Positions 40,468 through 50,317 are shown, counted from the first letter of the stretch. The stretch: 64,000 nt of DNA from Pseudomonas sp. RIT288 (GCF_000631985.1 NZ_JFYN01000034.1:248001-312000), one strand, 5' to 3'. Made by a program: numbers and translations. Notes: generated by a model not told the origin, from the sequence alone.

Positions 40468-42405
40468 TCAGGACAGCTTGAACCCACCCATCTGCCGCGC
40501 CAGATCATCCGCCAACCGCTGCAACATCTGACAATCCTCACGACACGCCCGCACCTCCCCTGCCGTCGCCCGGGCCAGATCGGAAATTCCCTGCACGTTG
40601 CGGTTGATCTCCTCGGTCACCGCCGACTGCTCCTCCGTCGCCGTCGCCACCTGATGGTTCATGTCGCTGATGTGTTCGACCTGCCCGGTAATTGCGGTCA
40701 ACGACGCGCCCGTACGCTGGCTTGACTCAACCCCGGTACCGGTCGCCGCCTGCCCGGTGCGCATCGATGACACGGCATTCTCGGCGCCTTGCTTGAGGCT
40801 ACCGATCATCTGCTGTATCTCGTCGGTGGACGCCTGGGTCCTGCGCGCCAAGGTGCGCACTTCATCCGCCACCACGGCAAACCCGCGCCCCATATCTCCG
40901 GCCCGCGCTGCTTCAATCGCCGCGTTGAGCGCCAGCAAGTTGGTCTGCTCGGACACGCCGCGAATCACCGCCAGCACCGAATCGATCGACGCCACCTGAT
41001 GCGCCAGCTCACCTACCGCGCCCGCCGCCACGCCAATCTCATCGGACATGCTTTCTATATGGCGGATCGAGCCGCCGACCACTTCCCGCGCCTGCATTGC
41101 TTCATCGCGAGCAGTTTGTGAAGCAAGCGCGGCGTTGCCGGCGTTCTGCGCGATTTCCTGCACGGTCAGGCCCATCTCGTGCACCGCCGTGGCGACCATA
41201 TCAGTCATTTCCTGCTGGCGCCCGGAGCGTTCGGCGGTGTTTTCCACCACTTTTGCGACTTGGCCGACCGCCGTGCGCAAGCGCTCGCTGGTGGTCAGGA
41301 CTTCGCCGATCAGCCCGCGCTGGCTGTCGAGGAAACGGTTGAAGCCTCGGGCCAGATCGCCCAGTTCATCGGCGCGACTGGAATCTAACCGATGGGTCAA
41401 ATCTCCACCGCCGCTACCGATCGCTACCAGCGCGGCTGTTACCTGACGAATCGGTCGCACCAGCCCTTGGGCCAGCCACACCACCAGCGCCAGACACACC
41501 AGTGCCACCGCCAGACCGATACCGCCGCTCATCCACATCGCTTTGCGGGCTTCAGCGTAGATCTGCGATTGCGGCACTTCGGCCACCAACGTCCAGCCCA
41601 GATCGCGCAGCGGCAGGCTGAAGGCGAGGAAGTCTTCGCCATCGCGCTGGAAGGAACTGTTGGTGGCGACTTTCTGCCCCATGACCGCTTGCGCCGCCGA
41701 AGCACCGATCTGCTCCGTAAGGGTGCGCTTGCCGCTGAACTGGGCCACGGGATGGACCTGGATCAAGCCGTCGGAACGCACGAGATAGACCTTGCCGCGC
41801 TCGCCAAAGCTGAAGTTGTGGATCAACTCCGACAGCTCTTTCATGCTCAGGCCCAATCCGGCCACGCCAACCACTTTGCCGGCCTGCTCGACCTTCAAGT
41901 CGATGAACAGCGCCAATTCTCCGGTGGCACCATCGTTGTCGATATTCAGGGTGCGCGGCTGATGGCTGTCGAGGAAGGAATAGAACCAGGCATCGGCCGG
42001 TTTGTCCCGGCTGAGGGTGCGATCCAGGCCCTTTTCGGTGATGTAGTGATTGGATTCGGTGCCGATGATCAAGGCGGTAAAAGCTTTATGTTCGGCGCGG
42101 ATGCCTTCCAGATACTCTGCGAAGGCCGCTGTTTTGCTGCTGTCTTCACCCGCTGCCAGCCAGTCGCGCACCATGGAATTGCTGGCGATGTCTTTGGCGG
42201 CGGTGAGGGGTTGGACGAGGATGCGTTCGATGTCGTTGCGCGTCGCTTCGATGCTCGACGGCAGCGCTTGGTCGACCAGATAGCTCTGGGCGAGGCGGTT
42301 GACCACCAGGGTATAAATGCCAACCACGATCAGGATGCTGACCAGCAGGGCGGTGCCCATGCTGAGAATCAGCTGCCATTGAATACTGCGTCGCCACAAC
42401 TGCAT
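40468..42405 (-). CDS. Methyl-accepting chemotaxis protein with dCache sensor
   Basis: 645 residues from the ATG at 42405; a reading 24 codons longer is possible but adds nothing recognisable. TM1 is about 10-32 (LILSMGTALLVSILIVVGIYTL). A periplasmic dCache_1 region covers about 40-275 (ITEKGLDRTLSRDKPADAWFY; GVAGLGLSMKELSELI). TM2 is about 283-305, then a HAMP domain and the cytoplasmic signalling hairpin with tip sequence IRGVSEQTNLLALNAAIEAA. No C-terminal CheR/CheB tethering pentapeptide is present (it ends MGGFKLS). dCache sensors of this type often bind amino acids or polyamines. It is not part of the PAO1 PA5020-PA5021 backbone. Confidence 0.93.
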   Translation of the reverse strand: MQLWRRSIQWQLILSMGTALLVSILIVVGIYTLVVNRLAQSYLVDQALPSSIEATRNDIERILVQPLTAAKDIASNSMVRDWLAAGEDSSKTAAFAEYLEGIRAEHKAFTALIIGTESNHYITEKGLDRTLSRDKPADAWFYSFLDSHQPRTLNIDNDGATGELALFIDLKVEQAGKVVGVAGLGLSMKELSELIHNFSFGERGKVYLVRSDGLIQVHPVAQFSGKRTLTEQIGASAAQAVMGQKVATNSSFQRDGEDFLAFSLPLRDLGWTLVAEVPQSQIYAEARKAMWMSGGIGLAVALVCLALVVWLAQGLVRPIRQVTAALVAIGSGGGDLTHRLDSSRADELGDLARGFNRFLDSQRGLIGEVLTTSERLRTAVGQVAKVVENTAERSGRQQEMTDMVATAVHEMGLTVQEIAQNAGNAALASQTARDEAMQAREVVGGSIRHIESMSDEIGVAAGAVGELAHQVASIDSVLAVIRGVSEQTNLLALNAAIEAARAGDMGRGFAVVADEVRTLARRTQASTDEIQQMIGSLKQGAENAVSSMRTGQAATGTGVESSQRTGASLTAITGQVEHISDMNHQVATATEEQSAVTEEINRNVQGISDLARATAGEVRACREDCQMLQRLADDLARQMGGFKLS

Positions 42406-42504
42406 GGAGCACCCCCAAAGAATAAGTGGCCGAAACAATGCAACAGCCGTGCCGATTGTATACAACCCGATCGACAATCTATTCTTTGGTTGTGCGCAAC
42501 CCCA

Positions 42505-42807
42505 TCAGCCCTGATTGATGGTCTTGGCGATGGTGTCGACCGTGGCGCTGACTTGCTCTTGGTAACGGTCGAGTTCTGCCTGATGCTGCTTCTTCATTTC
42601 GATCTGCTGCGAGCACAGGTTCATCGCTGCCAGCACCAGCAAGCGGTCACCGATCAGCGTCGGGTATTTGCGTTTGGTGTCGGCCAGTGCGGCCTTGAGC
42701 ATCAGTGCGGCGTCCAGCAGGGTCTGTTCTTCCCCGGCCGGTGCCTTGATCGAATAGTCCTCCCCCAGAATGGAGATGACTTTTACCCCTGCGGTGCCGT
42801 GGTTCAT
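42505..42807 (-). CDS. ZapA-like cell division protein (divergent)
   Basis: 100 residues. The ZapA pattern is visible: N-terminal VKVISILGEDYSIKAPAGEEQTLLDAA, then IGDRLLVLAAMNLCSQQIEMKK and a C-terminal coiled coil. ZapA bundles FtsZ filaments at the Z-ring. It differs clearly from the usual Pseudomonas ZapA as I recall it (VTVQILDKEYxIxCPxxER). The locus also lacks the ssrS (6S RNA) and 5-formyl-THF cyclo-ligase genes that normally follow zapA: only 99 bases separate it from a chemoreceptor gene. It overlaps the coiled-coil gene upstream by four bases. Confidence 0.78.
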   Translation of the reverse strand: MNHGTAGVKVISILGEDYSIKAPAGEEQTLLDAALMLKAALADTKRKYPTLIGDRLLVLAAMNLCSQQIEMKKQHQAELDRYQEQVSATVDTIAKTINQG

Positions 42808-43034
42808 GCGCTGACAGGACCTGCGTTGACGCGATCAACCAGGGCCTGGATGCGCGCTGCGGTGGCGCCGTGCTTCTCTTCCTGTTCCATCAGGCTCAGT
42901 TGCAGGCTTTCGTTTTCATCCTTGGCCTGAGCCAGTTCCGTGGACAGGGTCTGGTTGGTTTGCGTGAGGGTCTGGTTCTGTTGCACCAGGTCGCTGACGA
43001 GCTGTTCCAATTGGCTGAGGGATGCTTCCAACAT
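42804..43034 (-). CDS. ZapB-like / TIGR02449-type coiled-coil protein
   Basis: 76 residues from the ATG at 43034 (GGAAG seven bases upstream). Almost the whole chain is a coiled coil: MLEASLSQLEQLVSDLVQQN and QTLTQTNQTLSTELAQAKDE, with Leu and Asn at heptad positions. Small proteins of this kind sit directly upstream of zapA in gammaproteobacteria. The stop overlaps the ZapA-like start (ATGA), so the two are made together. The likely role is to link ZapA to other division or nucleoid factors, by analogy with ZapB. Confidence 0.75.
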   Translation of the reverse strand: MLEASLSQLEQLVSDLVQQNQTLTQTNQTLSTELAQAKDENESLQLSLMEQEEKHGATAARIQALVDRVNAGPVSA

Positions 43035-43312
43035 TTTGATCTTCCAGGCGTTTTTCAAAGGGCGCGTACGATAAAGAAAAGTCACTGCGGATGCCAGGGT
43101 TATACCGGCGCAAGGCCTTGATTTTCCTGGTGGCCGACCGTTCTCGCGAGTTTAAAAGACTGTGATCTGCCGATCTGGTTCCTGCACTTCGTCGCTCAGA
43201 CCCGCCTGCGACAAATACGCACAGCACCTCAAGACTTTAGTCGTATGACCGATAAGTCATCCATACAGCAGTCTCAGCCCGCATGGAAGCGGCCCTTTTT
43301 GGTATCCGCGCC

Positions 43313-44938
43313 ATGTCCCTTCGCAATATGAATATCGCCCCCAGGGCGTTCACCGGTTTCGCCCTGATCGGCGCCCTGATGCTGATTCTCGGTGTGTTCG
43401 CCCTGAACCAGATGAGCAAAATCCGCGGCGCTGCCGAGGACATCACTAACAGCAGTGTGCCGAGCATCAAGAACCTCGACGAGTTCACGCAGTTGACCTT
43501 GCGCCTGCGGGTGCTGTCCTATCGCTTGCTGGTCAACCGTGAGCCGGACGTGCAGCAGAAGACCATGGAACTGCTGGACACCCGCAACCAGCAGATCCGC
43601 GCCGCCCAATCGGCCTATGAACCATTGATCAGCAGCCCGGAAGAACGCGCCGCCTACGATCAATACGTGCAGTTGCTCGGCCAGTACCGGCAAATCGAAG
43701 ACCGGATGAAGAGCCTGTCGCGCAACAATCAGGTGGACGAGTTGCGCAACCTGCTCAACACCGAGTTGCTGAACAACTCCGAAGCGATGAACACCGTGCT
43801 CAACCGCCTGATGCAGATCAACGGCGAGCAGATCAGTCAGACCAATCAAGAGGCGGCCGACCAGTATTCCTCGGCGTTCAATCTGGTGGTCACCCTGTTG
43901 GTCATCGCCACCGGTCTGACCTTCCTGTTCGCCTGGCTGCTGACCGTCAGCATCACCAAGCCGATCTCCAAAGCGCTGGACGCGGCGGAAACCATCGCCG
44001 AAGGCAACCTGACCCAGCCGATCCACGTCGACGGCAGCGACGAAGCCGGGCGCCTGCTGGCGGCCATGGCCAAGATGCAGTCGAAGCTGCGCGACACCTT
44101 GCAGCGCATCTCCGGCTCGGCCACGCAACTGGCTTCCGCTGCCGAAGAGCTGAACAGCGTCACCGACGAAAGCGCCCGTGGCCTGACTCAGCAGAACAAC
44201 GAAATCGAACAGGCTGCCACCGCCGTCAACGAGATGACCAGCGCAGTGGAAGAAGTCGCGCGCAATGCCGTGAGCACTTCTGAAGCCTCGAAGAACGCCA
44301 CCACCTCGGCGGGCGACGGCCGCGACCTGGTGCAGGAAACCGTCAGCGCCATCGAACGCATGAGCGCCGACGTGCAGAGCACCGCGACCCTGATCGGCGA
44401 TCTGGCGAATGAATCCCGTGACATCGGCAAGGTGCTGGACGTGATTCGTGGTCTGGCGGATCAGACCAACCTGCTGGCCCTGAACGCAGCGATCGAAGCG
44501 GCGCGTGCCGGTGAAGCCGGGCGTGGTTTTGCCGTGGTGGCGGACGAAGTGCGTGCCTTGGCCCATCGCACCCAGCAGTCGACCAGCGAAATCGAACGCA
44601 TGATCGGCAGCATCCAGAGCGGCACCGAACACGCCGTGGATTCGATGCGCAACAGCACCGAGCGCGCAGAATCGACCCTGAACATCGCGCGGGGTGCAGG
44701 GATGTCGCTGGACACCATCAACACCGCGATCGTCGAGATCAACGAGCGCAACCTGGTGATCGCCAGCGCCGCCGAAGAACAGGCGCAAGTGGCCCGCGAA
44801 GTGGATCGCAACCTGGTGAACATCCGCGACCTGTCGGTGCAATCGGCCACCGGCGCGAATCAGACCAGCGCGGCGAGCAACGAGCTGTCTCGGTTGGCGC
44901 TGGATCTGAACAATATGGTCGGGCGGTTCAGCCTGTAA
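43313..44938 (+). CDS. Methyl-accepting chemotaxis protein with four-helix-bundle sensor
   Basis: 541 residues from the ATG at 43313, which gives MSLRNMNIAPRAFTGFALIG, the usual N-terminus of this group; ten further codons upstream are possible. TM1 is about 14-34. A periplasmic 4HB_MCP region covers about 36-190 (SVPSIKNLDEFTQLTLRLRV; YDQYVQLLGQYRQIEDRM). TM2 is about 193-215, then HAMP and the signalling domain with tip IRGLADQTNLLALNAAIEAA. No tethering pentapeptide is present. 4HB sensors in pseudomonads detect organic acids and aromatics. It is divergent from the ZapB-like/ZapA pair across about 280 bases. No clear Shine-Dalgarno is seen. Confidence 0.93.
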   Translation: MSLRNMNIAPRAFTGFALIGALMLILGVFALNQMSKIRGAAEDITNSSVPSIKNLDEFTQLTLRLRVLSYRLLVNREPDVQQKTMELLDTRNQQIRAAQSAYEPLISSPEERAAYDQYVQLLGQYRQIEDRMKSLSRNNQVDELRNLLNTELLNNSEAMNTVLNRLMQINGEQISQTNQEAADQYSSAFNLVVTLLVIATGLTFLFAWLLTVSITKPISKALDAAETIAEGNLTQPIHVDGSDEAGRLLAAMAKMQSKLRDTLQRISGSATQLASAAEELNSVTDESARGLTQQNNEIEQAATAVNEMTSAVEEVARNAVSTSEASKNATTSAGDGRDLVQETVSAIERMSADVQSTATLIGDLANESRDIGKVLDVIRGLADQTNLLALNAAIEAARAGEAGRGFAVVADEVRALAHRTQQSTSEIERMIGSIQSGTEHAVDSMRNSTERAESTLNIARGAGMSLDTINTAIVEINERNLVIASAAEEQAQVAREVDRNLVNIRDLSVQSATGANQTSAASNELSRLALDLNNMVGRFSL

Positions 44939-44949
44939 CTTTTAAAAGC

Positions 44950-45028
44950 AAAAAGATCGCAGCCTGCGGCAGCTCCTACAGGGAAACGCAAATCCCCATG
45001 CAGGAGCTGCCGCAGGCTGCGATCTTTT
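44950..45028. repeat. REPIN (GATCGCAGCC type) after the 4HB chemoreceptor
   Basis: AAAGATCGCAGCCTGCGGCA and its mirror TGCCGCAGGCTGCGATCTTT around a 30-base spacer. Confidence 0.87.
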
Positions 45029-45046
45029 GATCTTGAAAAAAGCTTT

Positions 45047-45076
45047 TTGACAGCATCACATTTCAACAGGTTAGAA
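45047..45076 (+). promoter_or_regulatory. Probable sigma-70 promoter of nhaP2
   Basis: TTGACA (45047-45052), 18-base spacer, TTAGAA (45071-45076). It starts 92 bases ahead of the nhaP2 start codon, immediately after the REPIN. Confidence 0.5.
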
Positions 45077-45138
45077 TCGCTGGCACGCAGACTGCATGGT
45101 CAGTTTGTGCCCGTCTTTACGCTTCTGGAGTACTGCCT

Positions 45139-46881
45139 TTGAATGCGACGACCATCAACAGCCTGTTCTTGATCGGCGCGTTGCTGGTAGGTGCGAGCAT
45201 TCTTGTCAGCTCACTTTCCTCCCGTCTCGGCATCCCCATTCTGGTCATCATCCTCGCGGTCGGCATGACGGCCGGGGTCGATGGCGGCGGGATCATTTTC
45301 GATAACTACCCGACAGCCTATCTGGTCGGCAACCTCGCACTGGCGGTGATCCTCCTCGACGGTGGCTTGCGCACCCGCGTTTCGAGTTTCCGCGTGGCCC
45401 TGTGGCCGGCACTGTCGCTGGCGACGGTCGGGGTGTTGATCACCACCGGGCTGACCGGCATGGCAGCGGCGTGGCTGTTCGACCTGAACCTGATTCAGGG
45501 CCTGCTGATCGGCGCCATTGTCGGCTCCACGGACGCCGCCGCGGTGTTCTCGCTGCTCGGCGGCAAGGGCCTCAACGAACGGGTGACCGCCAGCCTGGAA
45601 ATCGAATCCGGCAGCAACGACCCGATGGCGGTGTTCCTCACCGTGACCCTGATCGACATGCTCGCCAGCGGCCAGACCGGCCTGCACTGGAGCCTGCTGA
45701 CCCACCTGATTCGCGAGTTCGGTATCGGTGGCGTGATCGGTCTGGGCGGTGGCTGGCTGATGCTGCAATTGGTCAACCGGATCAACCTCGCCACCGGCCT
45801 GTACCCGATCCTGGTGATCGCCGGCGGTCTGGTGGTGTTCGCTCTGACCAACGCCCTGCACGGCAGTGGCTTCCTCGCGGTGTACCTGTGCGGCCTGGTG
45901 ATCGGCAACCGCCCGGTGCGCAGCCGTCACGGCATCCTGCACATGCTCGACGGCATGGCATGGCTGGCGCAGATCGGCATGTTCCTCGTGCTGGGGTTGC
46001 TGGTCACCCCGCACGATCTGCTGCCGATCGCCCTGCCCGCTCTTGGCCTGGCGCTGTGGATGATTCTGTTCGCCCGGCCGCTGTCGGTCATCGTCGGCCT
46101 GCTGCCGTTCAAAGCGTTCCACGGTCGTGAGAAAGCGTTTATTTCCTGGGTCGGGTTGCGCGGCGCGGTACCGATCATTCTGGCGGTGTTCCCATTGATG
46201 GCCGGGCTGCCGAATGCGCAGCTGTACTTCAACCTCGCGTTCTTCATCGTACTGGTGTCGCTGCTGGTGCAGGGCACGAGCCTGCCGTGGGTGGCGAAAC
46301 TGTTGAAGGTGACGGTACCGCCGGAGCCGGCGCCGATTTCCCGTTCAGCGCTGGAAGTGCACATCACCAGCGAGTGGGAGCTGTTCGTTTACAAGCTCGG
46401 CGCCGAGAAATGGTGCATCGGTTCACCGCTGCGTGATTTGAAAATGCCTGAAGGCACGCGTATCGCCGCGCTGTTTCGGGGTCAGCAACTGCTCCATCCG
46501 TCGGGTAGTACGGTGCTGGAAGTCGATGATTTGCTGTGTGTTATCGGCCATGAACACAACCTTCCGGCCCTTGGCAAACTGTTCAGCCAGGCGCCGCAAC
46601 GCGGTCTGGATCTGCGCTTCTTCGGTGACTTCGTGCTCGAAGGAGACGCCCAGCTTAAAGCGGTTGCAGCGCTTTACGGGTTGCCGGCCGAGGGCATCGA
46701 TCCGGACATGACTCTGGGTGCGTTCATTGCCCACAAGGTCGGGGGAGCACCGATCGTTGGCGACCAGGTGGAGTGGAACAACACCCACTGGACGGTTGCG
46801 GTCATGGACGGGAACAAGATCGGCAAAGTGGGCGTCAGATTCCCCGAAGGAAGTCGCCCGGGTCCCGGTCTCTTCCTCTAA
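45139..46881 (+). CDS. nhaP2: K+/H+ antiporter NhaP2/CvrA (CPA1 family)
   Basis: 580 residues from a TTG with GGAG 11 bases upstream. About 12 transmembrane segments occupy residues 5-390. They include ILVIILAVGMTAGVDGGG, NLALAVILLDGGLRT and the ion-transport core IVGSTDAAAVFSLLGG with ESGSNDPMAVFL. The cytoplasmic tail has a TrkA-C (RCK_C) domain (about 400-480, VLEVDDLLCVIGHE) and a CorC/HlyC-like end. The protein exports K+ in exchange for H+ and protects cells at low osmolarity. It corresponds to PA5021. The mechanosensitive channel gene starts 34 bases later, so the two osmotic-stress genes are probably co-transcribed. Confidence 0.92.
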   Translation: MNATTINSLFLIGALLVGASILVSSLSSRLGIPILVIILAVGMTAGVDGGGIIFDNYPTAYLVGNLALAVILLDGGLRTRVSSFRVALWPALSLATVGVLITTGLTGMAAAWLFDLNLIQGLLIGAIVGSTDAAAVFSLLGGKGLNERVTASLEIESGSNDPMAVFLTVTLIDMLASGQTGLHWSLLTHLIREFGIGGVIGLGGGWLMLQLVNRINLATGLYPILVIAGGLVVFALTNALHGSGFLAVYLCGLVIGNRPVRSRHGILHMLDGMAWLAQIGMFLVLGLLVTPHDLLPIALPALGLALWMILFARPLSVIVGLLPFKAFHGREKAFISWVGLRGAVPIILAVFPLMAGLPNAQLYFNLAFFIVLVSLLVQGTSLPWVAKLLKVTVPPEPAPISRSALEVHITSEWELFVYKLGAEKWCIGSPLRDLKMPEGTRIAALFRGQQLLHPSGSTVLEVDDLLCVIGHEHNLPALGKLFSQAPQRGLDLRFFGDFVLEGDAQLKAVAALYGLPAEGIDPDMTLGAFIAHKVGGAPIVGDQVEWNNTHWTVAVMDGNKIGKVGVRFPEGSRPGPGLFL

Positions 46882-46915
46882 ACTGCGTCCACTCTCACTT
46901 GCTTGACCGGTCTCT

Positions 46916-49900
46916 ATGCCTACCCTGCGCTCCTTCTTTTTCGCGGCCCTGCTGGGCCTGAGTCTTTCCGTCGGCCCGCTCTACGCCGCCGAACCGCCGT
47001 CCAGCGAAGCCGTGCAGGCCAGCCTGGACAAACTGGCCGACAGCAAACTGCCGGATGCCGACAAGAAGTCTCTGCAGACGGTCCTGCAAACCACGCTCAA
47101 TCAGCTCAACAGCCGGCGTGATTACGACCAGAAGCTGATCGACCTCAAGCAGCAACTGGCCTCCGCCCCGCGGCAGACCATCGAGAACACCCGCGAACTG
47201 GCACGCCTCAAGGCCACGGCGGTAGTACCGGTGGCGCAGCGCTTCAGCAAAGAGTCGATCCAGCAGCTGGAGCAGATTCTCACCGATCGCTCGACCCAGC
47301 AAAGCGACCTGCAAAAGGCCCTGGCCGATGCCAACAGCCTGATCATCACCGCCCAGACCCGTCCCGAGCGCGCGCAGGCGGAAATCTCTGCCAGCCAGAC
47401 GCGCATCCAGCAGATCAACAACATCCTCAAATCCGGCAAGGACGCGGGCAAGACCGTCAGTGCCGAGCAGCGCGACCAGTTGAATGCCGAGCTCGCCGCG
47501 TTGAACTCCCTGATTCCGCTGCGCCGTCAGGAGCTGGCCGGCAACAGCCAGTTGCAGGATCTGGGCAACAGTCAGCATGACCTGCTCTCGGAGAAATCCG
47601 ACCGTCTCGACCGCGAGATCCAGGAACTGCAGACGCTGATCAACCAGAAGCGTCTCGCGCAGTCCCAGGAAACCGTTACCCAGCAGTCGATCGAGGCGCA
47701 AAAGGCCGGCGGCAGCAGCCTGCTCGCCACTGAAAGTGCGGCCAACCTCAAGCTTTCCGACTACCTGCTCAAAAGCACCGATCGCCTCAACGAAGTCACC
47801 CAGCAGAACCTGCAGGCCAAACAGCAACTCGACAGCCTGACCCAGAGCGATTCGGCCCTCGACGAGCAGATCAACGTGCTCAAGGGCAGCCTGCTGCTGT
47901 CGAAAATTCTCTATAAGCAGAAACAGGCGCTGCCGCGACTCAAGGTCGACCGCGATCTGGCGGACCAGATCGCCGACATTCGCCTGTATCAGTTTGAAGT
48001 CAGCCAGCAGCGCGAGCTGCTGAGCAACCCGGCAACCTACGTCGACAACCTGCTGTCCACCCAGCCGCCGGAACAAGTCACCCCGCAACTGCGCAAAAGC
48101 CTGCTGGAACTGGCCAACACCCGCGCCGACCTGCTGGAGCGCCTGAACCGCGAACTGAGCGCGGTGCTCAACGAATCGATCACCCTGCAGCTCAACCAGA
48201 AACAACTGTTGAGCACCGCACAAAGCCTGCGCGCCACCCTCGACGAGCAGATGTTCTGGATTCCCAGCAACAAGCCGCTGGACACCGAATGGATACGCGG
48301 CGTGCCGGAGCGGCTCAAGCGTCAGATCGACACCCTGCCGCTGGCTTCGAGCCTGAGCGAGCTGACCGACGGCCTGACCCAGCGTCCGTTGCTGTTCCTG
48401 CCCCTGGCCTTGCTGATCGGTGCTCTGCTGTGGCGGCGCAAGGCGCTGTATGCGCGGCTGAACAAGGTTCACCAGGACATCGGGCACTTCAAGCGTGACA
48501 GCCAGTGGCACACGCCGCAGGCGATTCTGATCAACATTCTGCTGGCGATGCCCGTGGCACTGGGTCTGGGCCTGTGCGGCCTGGCCCTGCAGATCGACGC
48601 CCGCGGGCAGAACGCCAACATGGGTGCGGCGTTGTTGCAAATGGGTCAGGCGTGGCTGGTGTTCTACACCGCTTACCGAATTCTCTCGCCGGGCGGCGTG
48701 GCCGAGCTGCATTTCCGCTGGGACAAACCGCAGGTCGAGTTCCTTCAGGGCTGGATCCGCCGCCTCGGGCTGGTGGTGATGGCGCTGGTGACCGTGGTGG
48801 CCGTCGCCGAGCTGCAACCGGCGGCGCTGGCCGACGACGTAATCGGCATGCCGGTCGTGCTGACCTGCTATGCGCTGATGGCATGGCTACTCAGCCGCCT
48901 GCTGATCAGCAGCCCGGCCCACGAAAATACCTCGCTGTTCCGCAAGGCCGTCGGCGTGATGTTCACCCTGCTGCCGATCGCGCTGTTCGTCGCGGTGTGC
49001 TTCGGCTACTACTACACCGCGCTGAAACTCAGCGACCGGTTGATCAACACCCTGTACCTGTTGATGTTCTGGCTGGTGATCGAAGCCACCTTCGTCCGTG
49101 GTCTGGCGGTCGCCGCACGCCGCCTGGCCTATCAGCGCGCCCTGGCCAAACGTCAGGCGGCCAAAGAAGCAGGCGACGGCGAAGCGGTGATCGAAGAGCC
49201 GACGCTGGACATCGAAAAGGTCAACGAACAGTCGCTGCGCCTGATCCGTCTGGCGCTGCTCGGCGGTTTCATCGCCGCGCTGTACTGGGTCTGGGCCGAC
49301 CTGATCTCGGTGTTCTCGTACCTCGACAACATCACCCTCTACGAATACACCAGCGGCACCGGTGCCAACATGAGCATGGTGCCGATCAGCATCGGCGACA
49401 TGCTCGGCGCGCTGATCATCATCGGCATTACCTTCGCCCTGGCGCGCAACTTGCCGGGTCTGCTCGAAGTGTTCGTGCTGTCGAAACTCAACCTGGCGCA
49501 GGGCAGCGCCTATGCGACCACGACGTTGCTGTCCTACGTGATCGCCGGCGTCGGTTTTGTCTCGACCCTGTCGACCCTCGGGGTCAGCTGGGACAAGTTG
49601 CAGTGGCTGGTGGCGGCGCTGTCGGTCGGCCTCGGTTTCGGTATGCAGGAGATCTTCGCCAACTTCATCTCCGGCATCATGATCCTGTTCGAACGCCCGG
49701 TGCGGATCGGCGACACCATCACCATCGGCAACCTGTCGGGCACGGTGAGCAAGATCCGCATCCGCGCCACGACCATCACCGACTTCGACCGCAAGGACAT
49801 CATTGTCCCGAACAAGACGTTCATCACCGGGCAACTGATCAACTGGTCGCTGACCGACACCATCACCCGCGTCACCCTGAAGCTGGGCGTGGACTACGGC

Positions 49901-50269
49901 TCCGATCTGGATCTGGTCAAGGAACTGCTGCTCAAGGCTGCCCGGGAAAACCCGCGCGTGCTTAAAGAGCCCGAGCCGCACGTGTACTTCCTCAACTTCG
50001 GCGAAAGTACCCTCGATCACGAACTGCGCATGCATGTGCGCGACCTCGGCGACCGCAACCCGGTGATCGACGAAGTGAACCGCTTCATCAACCGCGAGTT
50101 CAAGAAGCAGCACATCAACATCTCGTTCCGCCAGATGGAGGTGTACCTGAAGAACCTCCACGGTCAGGAATACAAGTTGGTGCCCATCGAGGACGAGAAC
50201 AAAACCATCGTGTCGATCGGCCCGGAGCAAAAGCCGCTGCAAGAGCCGCCGCCGGCCAAACTCGACTAA
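46916..50269 (+). CDS. mscK: Large mechanosensitive channel MscK/KefA type
   Basis: 1117 residues, the size of MscK. A signal peptide (MPTLRSFFFAALLGLSLSVG, cut after YAA about residue 25) precedes a long periplasmic coiled-coil region (about 30-470, rich in Gln and Leu). About ten or eleven membrane segments follow from about 485. The MscS-like pore and beta domain are near 880-1080: GLGFGMQEIFANFISG then RPVRIGDTITIGNLSG. It opens on membrane tension after osmotic downshock; MscK gating in E. coli also needs external K+. It corresponds to PA5022 and follows the K+/H+ antiporter. selO follows after a hairpin. Confidence 0.93.
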   Translation: MPTLRSFFFAALLGLSLSVGPLYAAEPPSSEAVQASLDKLADSKLPDADKKSLQTVLQTTLNQLNSRRDYDQKLIDLKQQLASAPRQTIENTRELARLKATAVVPVAQRFSKESIQQLEQILTDRSTQQSDLQKALADANSLIITAQTRPERAQAEISASQTRIQQINNILKSGKDAGKTVSAEQRDQLNAELAALNSLIPLRRQELAGNSQLQDLGNSQHDLLSEKSDRLDREIQELQTLINQKRLAQSQETVTQQSIEAQKAGGSSLLATESAANLKLSDYLLKSTDRLNEVTQQNLQAKQQLDSLTQSDSALDEQINVLKGSLLLSKILYKQKQALPRLKVDRDLADQIADIRLYQFEVSQQRELLSNPATYVDNLLSTQPPEQVTPQLRKSLLELANTRADLLERLNRELSAVLNESITLQLNQKQLLSTAQSLRATLDEQMFWIPSNKPLDTEWIRGVPERLKRQIDTLPLASSLSELTDGLTQRPLLFLPLALLIGALLWRRKALYARLNKVHQDIGHFKRDSQWHTPQAILINILLAMPVALGLGLCGLALQIDARGQNANMGAALLQMGQAWLVFYTAYRILSPGGVAELHFRWDKPQVEFLQGWIRRLGLVVMALVTVVAVAELQPAALADDVIGMPVVLTCYALMAWLLSRLLISSPAHENTSLFRKAVGVMFTLLPIALFVAVCFGYYYTALKLSDRLINTLYLLMFWLVIEATFVRGLAVAARRLAYQRALAKRQAAKEAGDGEAVIEEPTLDIEKVNEQSLRLIRLALLGGFIAALYWVWADLISVFSYLDNITLYEYTSGTGANMSMVPISIGDMLGALIIIGITFALARNLPGLLEVFVLSKLNLAQGSAYATTTLLSYVIAGVGFVSTLSTLGVSWDKLQWLVAALSVGLGFGMQEIFANFISGIMILFERPVRIGDTITIGNLSGTVSKIRIRATTITDFDRKDIIVPNKTFITGQLINWSLTDTITRVTLKLGVDYGSDLDLVKELLLKAARENPRVLKEPEPHVYFLNFGESTLDHELRMHVRDLGDRNPVIDEVNRFINREFKKQHINISFRQMEVYLKNLHGQEYKLVPIEDENKTIVSIGPEQKPLQEPPPAKLD

Positions 50270-50280
50270 CCGGTCTGATC

Positions 50281-50308
50281 CCAGCAGAATGCTCGGACAT
50301 TCTGCTGG
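50281..50308 (+). other. Perfect 11-bp hairpin covering the selO ribosome site
   Basis: CCAGCAGAATG (50281-50291), loop CTCGGA, CATTCTGCTGG (50298-50308). The last GG of the stem plus the next AG form the GGAG Shine-Dalgarno of selO, whose TTG is at 50318. No T-run follows. It may throttle selO translation or mark the mscK transcript end. Confidence 0.65.
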
Positions 50309-50317
50309 AGCCGGCCC

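Noticed and set aside
42408..42504. 6S RNA (ssrS) after the ZapA-like gene
   Set aside because: The gap is under 100 bases, too short for the roughly 180-base RNA, and no long rod-like hairpin with central bubble is visible.
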